Counted from the stretch's first letter, positions 7,125 through 15,680 are shown. The stretch is DNA of 64,000 nt from Actinomadura oligospora ATCC 43269 (GCF_000518265.1 NZ_KI912411.1:512072-576071); one strand, 5' to 3'. The notes: a model not told the origin generated them from the sequence alone. A program made the numbers and translations.

Positions 7125-7215
7125 TGACCGTCAGGTCGCCCTTTCCCGCACTGACCGTCGGGTCACCTTCCCCGCTGACCGTCAGGTCGCTTTTCCGCGC
7201 TGACCGTCAGGTCGG
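7125..7215. repeat. Four imperfect direct repeats, about 25-bp period
   Basis: Copies of TGACCGTCAGGTCGC (second copy TGACCGTCGGGTCAC) start at 7125, 7152, 7176 and 7201, each followed by a pyrimidine-rich CTTTTCC-like spacer. Each core contains the inverted pair GACC/GGTC. The array fills the gap between two convergent genes, and the last copy reaches into the MarR stop codon. Confidence 0.8.
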
Positions 7216-7662
7216 TTTCCCGCGGAGTTCCTGGGTCGCGTCGCGGTACGCGGCGGCGACGTGGGTGAACATCTCCAGCATGATCGCGGCCTGCTCCGGG
7301 CCGAAGTGCCCGGCGACCTTCCCCAGGTGGCGCTCCGAGGTGGCCGCGGCGGTGTGGTACGCCGCCATGCCCTCCTCGACCGGCTCGACGATCACGGCGC
7401 GCCGGTCGTGCGGGCTGCGCGTCCGGCGGACGTAGCCGCCGCGCTCCAGCCGGTCGACCAGGCGGGTAGCCGACGCCGACGGCAGGTCGAGCTCGGCGGA
7501 GATCGCCCCGACCGGGAGCGGGCCCCGCATCTCCATGAGGATCAGCGCGGCCACGTCCACCGTCTGCAGGCCGAGCCGGTCGGCGACCGACTGGTTGTGC
7601 AGCATGAACGCGATCACGAACTCTCGGTACAGGTCCGCCGGACCGCTCTGACCATGGGGCAC
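7207..7662 (-). CDS. MarR family transcriptional regulator
   Basis: A 151-residue MarR protein with a dimerisation helix, winged helix at about 50-115 (LPVGAISAELDLPSASATRLVDRLERGGYV, then the wing RTRSPHDRRAVIVEPVEEG) and a C-terminal helix. The GTG at 7662 is used; the nearby ATG at 7655 is out of frame. The start is supported by TAGACT six bases upstream, again predicting a leaderless message. It is divergent from an FAD monooxygenase gene and likely controls it through the 27-bp palindrome at 7684-7710. Confidence 0.92.
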   Translation of the reverse strand: MPHGQSGPADLYREFVIAFMLHNQSVADRLGLQTVDVAALILMEMRGPLPVGAISAELDLPSASATRLVDRLERGGYVRRTRSPHDRRAVIVEPVEEGMAAYHTAAATSERHLGKVAGHFGPEQAAIMLEMFTHVAAAYRDATQELRGKPT

Positions 7663-7668
7663 TTTCCC

Positions 7669-7674
7669 AGTCTA
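7669..7674 (-). promoter_or_regulatory. -10 box of the MarR gene (predicted leaderless)
   Basis: TAGACT on the minus strand, six bases before GTG 7662. It lies just downstream of the palindrome, so a bound regulator would sit at the -35 region. Confidence 0.5.
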
Positions 7675-7683
7675 CTCCCATGC

Positions 7684-7710
7684 GATGTATCTTCGGATCG
7701 GAGATACATC
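7684..7710. promoter_or_regulatory. Palindromic operator between marR and monooxygenase genes
   Basis: GATGTATCT and AGATACATC are perfect 9-bp arms around nine bases, in the 63-bp gap shared by the two divergent genes. This is typical of MarR sites, and the A/T content is high for this genome. Confidence 0.7.
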
Positions 7711-7725
7711 GAAGGGGAGACAACC

Positions 7726-8889
7726 ATGCACGTCATCGTGATCGGCGCCGGGGTCGGCGGACTGGCCGTGGCCCGGCGGCTCCTGGCGGACGGGCACACC
7801 GTGCGCGTGTTCGAGAAGGCCCCCGAACGCCGGACGGGCGGCGCGGCGCTCACCATCTTCGGCAACGGCGCGGCGGTGCTGTCCGACCTCGGCATCGACC
7901 TGGAGGGCGTCGGCGGGCGCATCGACCGGATCGACGCGCGGACCGCGTCCGGCAGGCTCCGCACCAGCATGGACCTCGCGCACACGGCGGAGACCTTCGG
8001 CTTCCCGACCCGTTCGATCTCCCGGCGGCGGATCGTCGACCTGCTCTCCGACGGCCTGCCGGACGACCTGATCCGCTACGGCACCGGTTGCGTCGGCGTG
8101 ACGCACGACGCCGACTCGGCCACCGCGAGGTTCGACGACGGCACGACCGCCGTCGGCGACCTGGTCGTCGGCGCGGACGGCATCCACTCGGTCGTCCGGC
8201 GGCAGCTGTGGGGCGACGACACGGTCAGGCCCGCGTCGTTCGGCACCTGGCAGGGGCTCAGCCCGATCGACATCGACATCACCGACACGACGCTGCACTA
8301 CATGATCACCGGGAAGGAGGGCGCGTGCGGGCTGATCCCGGCCGGTCCGGGGCTGCTCCAGTGGTGGTTCGACGTGCGCTGGAAGCCCACTGACCCGCGT
8401 CCGGACGCCCCGCTCGACATGCTGCGCCGCCGCTTCGGGCACTGGGCCTACCCCGTGCCCGAGGTGCTCGCCTCCGCGACCGAGGACGACCTGGACTTCT
8501 TCGGCCACCGCTGGAACAAGGTCCGGCGCGTCTGGGGCGAGGGCCGCGTCACGCTGCTCGGCGACTCCGCGCACACCATGCCGCCCACCCTCGGCCAGGG
8601 CGCCAACCAGACCTTCGAGGACGCCTGGGTGCTCGGGCGCGAGCTCGCCGACGAGAGCAGGAGCGTCCCGGACCGGCTGCGCGCGTACGAGCTGGCCCGC
8701 TACCCGAGGGTCAACCTGGTCTCCCAGATGGCCAAGCGCAACCCGGCGAACATCCGGATCCCGCCGATCCTCGGGAGGCGCGTCCCGGAGACGGCCCAGA
8801 CCAAGCTGCTCGGCCGGTTCAGCAACCGGCTGAACGAGGGGCCGCTGCCGACCGGCGGGCGCGTCCCGTCGGACGCGGCGCGCGCCTGA
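7726..8889 (+). CDS. FAD-dependent monooxygenase (PHBH/TetX-like fold)
   Basis: A 387-residue group A flavoprotein monooxygenase. It has the FAD-binding GxGxxG (GAGVGGLAVARRL) at residues 6-18, the DG-type motif VVGADGIHSVVRR near 148-160, and the GDSAHTMPPTLGQGANQ motif contacting FAD near 283-299. It hydroxylates or epoxidises an aromatic or polyketide-like substrate using NAD(P)H and O2; the substrate cannot be read. AGGGGAGA lies before the ATG. Divergent from and probably repressed by the MarR regulator, which suggests induction by a phenolic or drug-like compound. Confidence 0.92.
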   Translation: MHVIVIGAGVGGLAVARRLLADGHTVRVFEKAPERRTGGAALTIFGNGAAVLSDLGIDLEGVGGRIDRIDARTASGRLRTSMDLAHTAETFGFPTRSISRRRIVDLLSDGLPDDLIRYGTGCVGVTHDADSATARFDDGTTAVGDLVVGADGIHSVVRRQLWGDDTVRPASFGTWQGLSPIDIDITDTTLHYMITGKEGACGLIPAGPGLLQWWFDVRWKPTDPRPDAPLDMLRRRFGHWAYPVPEVLASATEDDLDFFGHRWNKVRRVWGEGRVTLLGDSAHTMPPTLGQGANQTFEDAWVLGRELADESRSVPDRLRAYELARYPRVNLVSQMAKRNPANIRIPPILGRRVPETAQTKLLGRFSNRLNEGPLPTGGRVPSDAARA

Positions 8890-8893
8890 CCGT

Positions 8894-9931
8894 TCAGAAG
8901 GGCAGGACGGACGAGGGCGCGGGGACGGCGAGCGGCTCGGCGGCGGGCGTGAGGCGTCCGGTGTCCGGGTCGCGGCGGAAGACGGTCACGGTGCCGGAGC
9001 GCTGGTTGGCGCAGAAGAGCAGGCGGCCGTCCGGCGTGAGGGCGATGTCGCGGGGCCAGACGCCGCCGCAGGAGACGACCTCGACGGGTTCGAGCGCCGC
9101 GCCGCCCGCGACCGTGGCGTGGACGGCGATCGTGTCGTCGCCCCGGTCGGTGCTGTAGACGTGAGCGCCGTCCGGGGAGACGCGGACGGCGGCCGAGGAG
9201 TTGGCGGTGGGGTTCGCGGCGTCCCGGCGGGCCGGGAGTTCCGCGCCCGGTTCGAGGCGTCCGGACGCGGCGTCCCAGGCGCAGACGATGAGCGTGCAGG
9301 ACAGCTCGTTGATGAGGTAGGCGTGCCGTCCGGACGGGTGGAAGACCAGGTGGCGCGGGCCCCGGCCGTCCGGGACGCGCGCCGTGCCGTGCGGGTCGAG
9401 GCGGCCCTCGACGGGGTCGAAGGCGTAGACGTGGACGCGGTCCGCGCCGAGGTCGGTGCAGAGGACGAACCGCCCGTCCGGGGAGATCGCGGCCATGTGC
9501 GCGTGCGATCCGGGCGGGTGGGCGATCGCCTGCGACGGCCCCGTGGCGGCGATCCGCCCGGACGGGCTCGTCGGGAAGACCGACAGGACGCCGTCGCCGT
9601 AGTTCGCGACGAACACGTACGGCGCGTCCGGGTGGACGGCGACGTGGCACGGCAGCGCTCCCCCGCTCGACGCCTCCGCGACCGGCTCGCCCAAGGCGAG
9701 GGCGTCGTCGAGCGGCACCGACGCGACGCGTCCGATGTCCTCCTCCAGGACGGTGTGCAGCATGCCGTGGCGCGCGTCGAGCGCGACGTAGGACGGCTCG
9801 ACCAGCGGCAGCGACCGCTCGACGATCATCGCGCCGGACGGGTCGTACCGGGCACGGTGCAGGGCGACGCCGGGGACGGGTCCGGAGCTCCCGATGATCA
9901 GGCCGCCGGAGGTCTGCGGAGTGTGGTTCAC
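8894..9931 (-). CDS. Lactonase family beta-propeller protein (YbhE/6-phosphogluconolactonase-like)
   Basis: A 345-residue seven-bladed beta-propeller (PF10282 type). Blade repeats are visible as CHVAVHPDAPYVFVANYGDG, HMAAISPDGRFVLCTDLGAD, HLVFHPSGRHAYLINE, VRVSPDGAHVYSTDRGDD and IALTPDGRLLFCANQRSG. There is no signal peptide. The GTG start overlaps the stop of the SARP-type regulator by four bases (GTGA), so translation is coupled. Real family members hydrolyse sugar lactones or act as uncharacterised propellers. The neighbours give no sugar-phosphate context, so enzymatic activity is uncertain. Confidence 0.9.
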   Translation of the reverse strand: MNHTPQTSGGLIIGSSGPVPGVALHRARYDPSGAMIVERSLPLVEPSYVALDARHGMLHTVLEEDIGRVASVPLDDALALGEPVAEASSGGALPCHVAVHPDAPYVFVANYGDGVLSVFPTSPSGRIAATGPSQAIAHPPGSHAHMAAISPDGRFVLCTDLGADRVHVYAFDPVEGRLDPHGTARVPDGRGPRHLVFHPSGRHAYLINELSCTLIVCAWDAASGRLEPGAELPARRDAANPTANSSAAVRVSPDGAHVYSTDRGDDTIAVHATVAGGAALEPVEVVSCGGVWPRDIALTPDGRLLFCANQRSGTVTVFRRDPDTGRLTPAAEPLAVPAPSSVLPF

Positions 9932-12900
9932 GTGTCGTCCCCGCTCTGTGCGCGCGTGCCGCGGTCGGATGACCCGGTCAGACGATCAAGGTAGGCCCGG
10001 ACGGGCCCGAAGGTCAGCATGCCGCTCGCGGCCCCGGCGAGTTCCCCTGCGGCGGGCTCGAGGTCGGCGCGCAGGCGGCGCATGGCGGCCCGGTCGTCCA
10101 GGCGGAGGGCGATCTCGGCGTGCAGGCAGGAGCGCGCCTCGAAGAGCAGGTCCCGGGGCGAGGGCGGGATGGCTCGGGCCGCTCGACGGGCCTCGTCGCG
10201 GCGTCCGCTCAGGAGGAGGAACAACGGCTTGGCCCAGGGTTCGTAAGGGCCCCAGTCCATGTCGGCGAGGTCGGCCAGCCCAGGCGCGTTCACGGTGAGG
10301 CGCAGGCCGAGGAGGGCGAGCGGCAGGAGGCCGTGCTCGACGCCGCGCATGCCGGTGCCGTGGAGGCGGACGGCGGCGCGCCGGTAGGCGTTCTCGGCGT
10401 CCGGCGACCCGGCTTCGGCCAGGCGAAGCGCCGCGTACCAGTCGATGAAGACGCCCGCGAGCGGGAGGTCGTAGCGCTCCGCGAGCGCGTTCACTGCGTC
10501 CGCGTGCCGGTCCGCCGCGTCGAAGTCGGCCAGTGCCGAACGCGACTGGACGAGGATGAGGTGTGCGAGGACCTCGTAGGGCACGAGGCCGTGTGCGCGC
10601 GCGAGGACGAGCAGTTCGTCGGCGATGTCCGCGCGGTCGGCGGCCAGGCCCGCACGGTGGAAGGTCTGCAGGTAGCGGGCGTTGAGCGCGAACGCCAGGA
10701 GCGGCGGGTCGTCGACGGAGCGGGCGAGGCGCTCGGCCTCGCGGGCGGCCGTGTCGCCGGGTCCGCCGGGGTCGGCGCGCAGTTCCATGCCGATGGTCGC
10801 GAGGAGGCGTGCGCGTTCGGCCGGATGCTCGTCCGGCGGGAGTGCCCCGAGCAGGCGCTCGGCGGTCGCGGCCGTCCGTTCGGCGAGTTCGGGGTCGTCG
10901 TTGGCCGTCCAGTTCGCGGGCAGGTCGAACGCGCCGAGCACGCGGGCCGCGAGCAGCGGGTCGGCGAGGTCCTCGGCGGCTTCGAGGGCGATCGCCCGCT
11001 GCCGCCGGGCCTCGGCGAGGTCGCCGGTGAGCGCCAGCGCGCGGCAGAGTCCCATGCGGATCTCCAGCCGTTCGCGGGGTTCCATGCCGTCCGCGTGGTC
11101 GAGGGCGGCGCGCCACCAGCGCAGCGCGCCGCGCGGTTCGACGCGTCGCTCGGCGCGTTCGGCGGCGGCACGGGCGCGACGCGCGGCGGACGGTCCGCCC
11201 GGGCCGCGCAGCAGGTGGTGCGCGATGGCCTCCACGTCGTCCGGACGGTCGCGCTCGATCAGCTCGGCGACGCGCGCGTGCCAGCGGACGCGCCGCGCGT
11301 CGGGCAGGCCGGAGGAGAGGGTCTCGCGGATGAGGGGGTGCGCGAACGCGAGGCGTCCGCGTCCCGGTTCGGCGAGGAAGCCCGCGCGCAGCCCCCGCTC
11401 GACCGCGTCCAGGACCTGCTCCTCGTCGCCGGCGAGCGCGATGAGGATGTCCAGGTCGATCGCGTCACCCAGGACGGACGCCCTGGCCAGGACGGCGCGC
11501 GTGCCCTCCGGCAGGCCGTCGAACCGGTGCCGCAGGACGTCGCGGACCCCGGCGGGCACCTCGTCCAGCGTCCCGTCCGCCTCCCACAGGCGGACCAGCT
11601 CGCGGACGAAGAACGGGTTCCCGCCGCTGCGCGTCCGTATCGAGGCGACCGCCTCGTCCGGGATCGGGCCGCGGGCGACGGCCCGGACGAGCCGGTCGGT
11701 GTCGGCGGCGCCGAGCCCGCCGAGGTAGATCCGGGCGGGTTCGGCGCGCGCGACCCGGGCCAGCGTCTCGGCCAGCGCGCCGGGGATCTCGCCCGCCCGG
11801 AACGTCCCGGCGACGAGGATCCGGGCGGGGCCGAAGTCGCTGGTCGCGAGGACGGTCAGCAGGGCGAGGGTCTCCTCGTCGGTCCAGTGGAGGTCGTCGA
11901 AGACCAGCAGCAGCGGACGCTCGGCCGCCAGCCGGGCGAGGTGGCCGGCGATCGCCCGGTGCCGCAGGAAGCGCGCCCTGAGCGGGTCGGCCTCCTCATC
12001 CTCGGGGACCTCCGGCGGGGGCTCGTGGCCCGCGGCGACCAGGTCCTGGACGATCTGCTGCCACGGCCACCCACCGGGAGCCCCCGGAACCTCGGGCGCC
12101 GCGCCGCGCGCGGTCGTCCAGCCGCGGGCCGCGAGCCGCTCGGCCAGGACGCGCGTCAGCGCGGTCTTGCCGGTGCCCGGACCGCCCGACACGAGCGCCA
12201 GGCGCGGACGCCCGGCCTCGGCCGTCTCCTCCAGCGCGGCCAGCTCGTCCGACCGGCCGACGAACGCCTCGGTCGGCATGTCGGCGGGAACCTCGGCCCG
12301 GGCGGTCTCCGGCGGGAGGAGGTTCGGGGACTGCGCGAGGATGTCGACTTCGAGTCGTCGCAGGTCATCGCCGGGGTCGAGGCCCAGTTCGTCCCGCAGG
12401 ACGGCGCGGGCCCGCCGCAGCGCGGCGAGCGCGTGGCCCTGCCGTCCCGACCGGTACAGCGCGAGCGCCAGCAGCGCCCAGCCGTCCTCGCGCAGCGGAT
12501 GCGCCTCGGTGTGGGCCTCCAGGTCCGGGACGGTCTCGGCGGCGCGTCCGAGGTCGAGGGCGGCGCGGGCGCGGCGTTCGACGGCCAGCAGCCGCAGCCC
12601 GGTCAGCTGCGCGATCTCGGCGCGGGCCCAGTCCTGGTCGGCGAACTCGGCGTAGGCCGGGCCGCGCCACCAGCCGAGCGCCTCGTCCAGGCGGGCGTGG
12701 GCCTCGGCGGCGGGGAGCCCCGCGGACGCGGCGACCGCCTCCCGGAACCGTCCGGCGTCCACGGCGCCGGGCGCGGCGCGCAGCGCGTACCCGGGCGGGA
12801 CGGTCACCAGCAGCCGTGACGGCGTCCGGGGCGGACGGTCCGGTTCGAGCGCCCGGCGGAGCGTCCCGACGAAGGTCTGCACCGCGCCGAGCGCCTTGGC

Positions 12901-13083
12901 GGGAGGGTCGTCCCACAGGTCCCCGACCAGCCCGGACACGGACACCACCCGTCCGTGCGCGACCAGAAGCCGCGCCAGGACGGCCCGGGGCCGCGCGCCC
13001 CGGACCTCGACCGGCCGTCCGTGGGCGTCCGTGACCGCCAGCGGTCCGAGGACGCCGAACGTCACCTCCCCCACGTCCACCAC
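9928..13083 (-). CDS. SARP/BTAD-type ATPase transcriptional regulator (AfsR-like)
   Basis: A 1051-residue regulator. The N-terminus is an OmpR-type winged helix (about 5-95), followed by a BTAD domain (about 105-250), then an AAA/STAND-like ATPase with Walker A SGGPGTGKTAL at 299-309 and Walker B LLLVFDDLHW near 390. The remaining 500 residues are TPR-like helical repeats. There is no C-terminal LuxR helix-turn-helix, so DNA binding rests on the N-terminus. The GTG start lies 18 bp after the hydrolase stop. Its position in the middle of a three-gene run, with coupled translation into the lactonase, is unusual for such a regulator. No biosynthetic cluster is nearby. Confidence 0.92.
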   Translation of the reverse strand: MVDVGEVTFGVLGPLAVTDAHGRPVEVRGARPRAVLARLLVAHGRVVSVSGLVGDLWDDPPAKALGAVQTFVGTLRRALEPDRPPRTPSRLLVTVPPGYALRAAPGAVDAGRFREAVAASAGLPAAEAHARLDEALGWWRGPAYAEFADQDWARAEIAQLTGLRLLAVERRARAALDLGRAAETVPDLEAHTEAHPLREDGWALLALALYRSGRQGHALAALRRARAVLRDELGLDPGDDLRRLEVDILAQSPNLLPPETARAEVPADMPTEAFVGRSDELAALEETAEAGRPRLALVSGGPGTGKTALTRVLAERLAARGWTTARGAAPEVPGAPGGWPWQQIVQDLVAAGHEPPPEVPEDEEADPLRARFLRHRAIAGHLARLAAERPLLLVFDDLHWTDEETLALLTVLATSDFGPARILVAGTFRAGEIPGALAETLARVARAEPARIYLGGLGAADTDRLVRAVARGPIPDEAVASIRTRSGGNPFFVRELVRLWEADGTLDEVPAGVRDVLRHRFDGLPEGTRAVLARASVLGDAIDLDILIALAGDEEQVLDAVERGLRAGFLAEPGRGRLAFAHPLIRETLSSGLPDARRVRWHARVAELIERDRPDDVEAIAHHLLRGPGGPSAARRARAAAERAERRVEPRGALRWWRAALDHADGMEPRERLEIRMGLCRALALTGDLAEARRQRAIALEAAEDLADPLLAARVLGAFDLPANWTANDDPELAERTAATAERLLGALPPDEHPAERARLLATIGMELRADPGGPGDTAAREAERLARSVDDPPLLAFALNARYLQTFHRAGLAADRADIADELLVLARAHGLVPYEVLAHLILVQSRSALADFDAADRHADAVNALAERYDLPLAGVFIDWYAALRLAEAGSPDAENAYRRAAVRLHGTGMRGVEHGLLPLALLGLRLTVNAPGLADLADMDWGPYEPWAKPLFLLLSGRRDEARRAARAIPPSPRDLLFEARSCLHAEIALRLDDRAAMRRLRADLEPAAGELAGAASGMLTFGPVRAYLDRLTGSSDRGTRAQSGDDT

Positions 13084-13101
13084 GCTATCGACGGCCGCCG
13101 A

Positions 13102-13974
13102 TCACCTCGCCAGCAGGGCGCGCAGGGCCCCGGCCACCTCGGCGGGCGCTTCCTCGGCCATGAAGTGCCCGCAGGTGACGGTCCGGTGCTCCAGGTCGTC
13201 CGCCCACGCGCGCCACAACGCGGCGGCGTCGAAGCCGAGCGCCGTGCCCCAGTCCTGCTGCAGGACGGTCACGGGCATGGCCAGCCGCCGTCCCGCGTCG
13301 CGGTCGGCCCGGTCGTGCTCGACGTCCACGCCCGCCGTGGCCCGGTAGTCGGCCACGATGGACGGCACGGCCTCCCGGCTCGCCTTCAGGTACACGGCGC
13401 GGACGTCGGCGGGGATGGCCTCCGGGTCGTTCGCCCAGAGGTCCAGGAAGTGGCCGAAGAACGCGTCCGCGCTGGCGGAGATCATCCGCTCGGGCAGGCC
13501 GGGCGGCTGCGCCATCAGGTACAGGTGGAAGCCGACCGCCCCGCCGACGCCGCGCAGGACGTCCCACGAGTCCAGCGTCGGCAGGATGTCCAGGGACGCC
13601 AGGTGCGTGACGGCGTCCGGGTGGTCGAGCCCGGCGCGCATCGCGACGTGCGCGCCCCGGTCGTGCCCTGCCAGCGCGAACCGCTCATGGCCCAGCTCGC
13701 GGGCGAGCGCGACGATGTCGGCGGCCATCGTCCGCTTGGAGTAGGCCGTGCCGTCCGGATCGGCGGGCTTGTCACTGTCGCCGTATCCGCGCAGGTCAGG
13801 GCAGATGACGGTGTGGTCGGCGGCCAGGTCGGCGGCCACGTGCCGCCACATCAGGTGGGTCTGCGGGAAGCCGTGCAGCAGCACGACCGGGCTCCCGGAC
13901 CCGCCGACGGCCGCGTTCAGCGCCACCTCGCCGTCCACCTGGACGCGCCGGTACGCGAATCCCTCGATCTTCAT
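13102..13974 (-). CDS. Alpha/beta hydrolase, fluoroacetate-dehalogenase-like
   Basis: A 290-residue alpha/beta hydrolase close to fluoroacetate/haloacetate dehalogenases. It has the oxyanion loop HGFPQTHLMWR, PDLRGYGDSDKP, nucleophile Asp105 followed by Arg106 (GHDRGAH), acid Asp129 (LDILPT) and catalytic His270 (GHFMAEEAP). In the Rhodopseudomonas enzyme the fluorine pocket uses His155, Trp156 and Tyr219. Here the equivalent His150 and Tyr210 (VADYRA) remain, but the Trp is Leu151 (FHLYLMAQP). The ATG of MKIEGFAYRR is chosen with GGGGAC upstream. It is the first gene of the run with the SARP regulator and lactonase. Epoxide or ester hydrolysis are less likely given Asp-Arg at the elbow. Confidence 0.9.
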   Translation of the reverse strand: MKIEGFAYRRVQVDGEVALNAAVGGSGSPVVLLHGFPQTHLMWRHVAADLAADHTVICPDLRGYGDSDKPADPDGTAYSKRTMAADIVALARELGHERFALAGHDRGAHVAMRAGLDHPDAVTHLASLDILPTLDSWDVLRGVGGAVGFHLYLMAQPPGLPERMISASADAFFGHFLDLWANDPEAIPADVRAVYLKASREAVPSIVADYRATAGVDVEHDRADRDAGRRLAMPVTVLQQDWGTALGFDAAALWRAWADDLEHRTVTCGHFMAEEAPAEVAGALRALLAR

Positions 13975-14104
13975 GACGTCCCCGTTCCTCTCGGTTCTCA
14001 CGGACGTCACCCACTCTCGCCGCCTCCGATCAGCCGCCGATCAGTCCCCGATCAGCGCGGGCCTGAGCCGCCCTCCCCGGCGGTCCCTCAAGGCCGGAAC
14101 GGCC

Positions 14105-14144
14105 TCGCGCCCTCCGAGATCCCTGGGGGTCTCGGAGGGCGCGA
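14105..14144 (-). terminator. Strong hairpin terminator after the DUF1772 gene
   Basis: A perfect 15-bp stem (14105-14119 with 14130-14144) around a ten-base loop, 33 bp downstream of the DUF1772 stop. It separates that operon from the hydrolase/SARP run. There is no T-run, as is common in actinobacteria. Confidence 0.75.
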
Positions 14145-14177
14145 TCAGGTGGGGTCCCGGTGCCCGGAGCGGGCTCG

Positions 14178-14681
14178 TCAGTTGGTCTTGCCCCAGACGT
14201 AGGCGCCGGCGCCCATCAGGAGGAGGCTGATGCCGCAGAAGACGGCGCGGATGGTGTTCCAGGTCGTCCAGCGGCCGGAGTAGTCGCTCCACACCTTGGC
14301 GGCCTCGGTCAGGTCGCTCGGGACCTTCACGTTCGCGAGGTCGTTGTTCATCGGGACGTTGATGGCGGCCGTCGGGACGAAAGCGCCCACGAAGTAGACC
14401 GCGGCGGCGGCGAAGAACAGCCAGGCGGCGGGCTTCTCGCCCATCGTCCAGAGCAGCACCCCGGCAGCGATCGCCACGACCGGGGCGAGCATGAACGAGG
14501 CCAGGAACGCGGGGTTCTGGATCTTCTGGTTGATGGCGTTCATCGCGGCGATCGCCGACGACGCCTTGGTCGCGTTCAGTCCGGGCATGACCCCGACCGA
14601 GAACCCGAAGAACGTCCCCGCCATCGCGGCGGTCATCAGGATCGAGAGGGCCGCGGACGCGGTGGCGAACTGGAAGCGCAT
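14178..14681 (-). CDS. DUF1772 (anthrone-oxygenase-like) membrane protein
   Basis: A 167-residue protein with four predicted membrane segments: about 5-30, 62-85, 86-108 and 140-162. The periplasmic-loop motif INVPMNNDLANVK is the family hallmark (N-P-x-N-x-x-L). The family includes anthrone oxygenases of fungal polyketide pathways, but most bacterial members have no known activity. It follows the NmrA-type gene by 81 bp on the same strand and is likely co-transcribed, with the divergent AraC-type gene as the probable regulator of both. Confidence 0.88.
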   Translation of the reverse strand: MRFQFATASAALSILMTAAMAGTFFGFSVGVMPGLNATKASSAIAAMNAINQKIQNPAFLASFMLAPVVAIAAGVLLWTMGEKPAAWLFFAAAAVYFVGAFVPTAAINVPMNNDLANVKVPSDLTEAAKVWSDYSGRWTTWNTIRAVFCGISLLLMGAGAYVWGKTN

Positions 14682-14762
14682 GGTGGGAGGTCCTTTCGGG
14701 TTCTTTCGGTGTGGGGTGTGCGTGGGGTGTTCGGTCGTGCGGTCAGGCGGTCGGTCGGGGCG

Positions 14763-15599
14763 TCAGGCGGCCCAGGCGCCGGTGGCGGCGGCCTCGCGGA
14801 CGAAGTCGCGGAAGTCGCGCGGCTCGCGGCCGAGGGCGCGCCGGACGCCGTCCGCCGGGCTCGCGTTGCGGCCGTCGAAGAGCGTGGTGAACAGGTAGTT
14901 CATGAGGCCGGCCACCTCGTCCGGGACGCCCGCGCCGGTGAGCTCGGCGGCGAAGTCCTCCGGGGTGAGGGTGCTGAAGCCGACCTCGCGGCCGGTCAGC
15001 TCGGAGATCTCGCCCATCGCCTCGGCGAAGGTCAGCGCGCGCGGGCCGGTGAGCTCGTAGACCTCGCCGGTGTGCCCGTCCTCGGTGAGGGCGGCGACGG
15101 CGACGTCGGCGATGTCGTCGGCGTCGACGAACGGCTCGGGCACCTCGCCGACGGGCAGCGCCAGGTGGCCGGCGCGGATGTACTCGGAGAACTCGGTCTC
15201 GTCGAAGTTCTGGAAGAACCAGGCCGCGCGGACGACCGTCCAGTCGACGCCGGAGGCGCGGACGATGTCCTCGCACTCCTCGGCCTCCTTCTCGCCGCGC
15301 CCGGAGAGCAGCACGATCCGCCGGACGCCCGCGCCCGCCGCGGCCTCGCAGAAGGCGCCGACGGCCTCGGGCGCGCCGGGGACGGCCAGGTCGGGGGCGT
15401 AGGCGAGGTAGACCGCGCGGACGCCGTCGAGGGCGGCGGTCCAGGTGGTCTCGTCGGTCCAGTCGAAGGGGACCTCGGCGGAGCGGGAGCCGACGCGGAC
15501 GGGGACGCCGCGTCCGGTGAGCCGCTCGGCGACGCGCCGGCCGGTCTTGCCGGTGCCGTTCAGGACCAGGGTCAGTGCGTGGTGCGTGGTGTTCGTCAT
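14763..15599 (-). CDS. NmrA-like NAD(P)-binding SDR
   Basis: A 278-residue atypical short-chain dehydrogenase of the NmrA/TMR type. The dinucleotide motif is NGTGKTGRRV (about residues 14-23), a G-x-x-G-x-x-G variant. The chain continues with VYLAYAPDL, RRIVLLSGRGEK and DWTVVRAAWFFQNF, where a catalytic Tyr-x3-Lys is lacking, as is normal for NmrA proteins. It probably senses or reduces a quinone or other small molecule. It is transcribed away from an AraC-family gene across an 81-bp gap. Confidence 0.9.
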   Translation of the reverse strand: MTNTTHHALTLVLNGTGKTGRRVAERLTGRGVPVRVGSRSAEVPFDWTDETTWTAALDGVRAVYLAYAPDLAVPGAPEAVGAFCEAAAGAGVRRIVLLSGRGEKEAEECEDIVRASGVDWTVVRAAWFFQNFDETEFSEYIRAGHLALPVGEVPEPFVDADDIADVAVAALTEDGHTGEVYELTGPRALTFAEAMGEISELTGREVGFSTLTPEDFAAELTGAGVPDEVAGLMNYLFTTLFDGRNASPADGVRRALGREPRDFRDFVREAAATGAWAA

Positions 15600-15668
15600 G
15601 TCCTCTAGTCAACCGGTGAGGATGATCACCGAACATCGTTGAGGCTCCCGGCCGCATAAGCAAGCGTC

Positions 15669-15674
15669 TAGGGT
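15669..15674 (+). promoter_or_regulatory. -10 box of the AraC gene (predicted leaderless)
   Basis: TAGGGT, six bases, then ATG 15681; no ribosome binding site. Confidence 0.4.
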
Positions 15675-15680
15675 GCCGGC

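Noticed and set aside
7125..7215. Possible small CRISPR array
   Set aside because: Units are about 25 bp with spacers of about 10 bp that are themselves alike, and no cas gene is present.
10120..12819. 900-codon open frame opposite the SARP-type regulator
   Set aside because: Shadow caused by G+C codon bias; no domain, no ribosome binding site, and the opposite strand carries clear SARP, Walker and TPR features.
9928..13083. Possible border of an antibiotic biosynthetic cluster (SARP regulator)
   Set aside because: No PKS, NRPS, terpene, lanthipeptide or tailoring block is within reach; neighbours are simple hydrolases.
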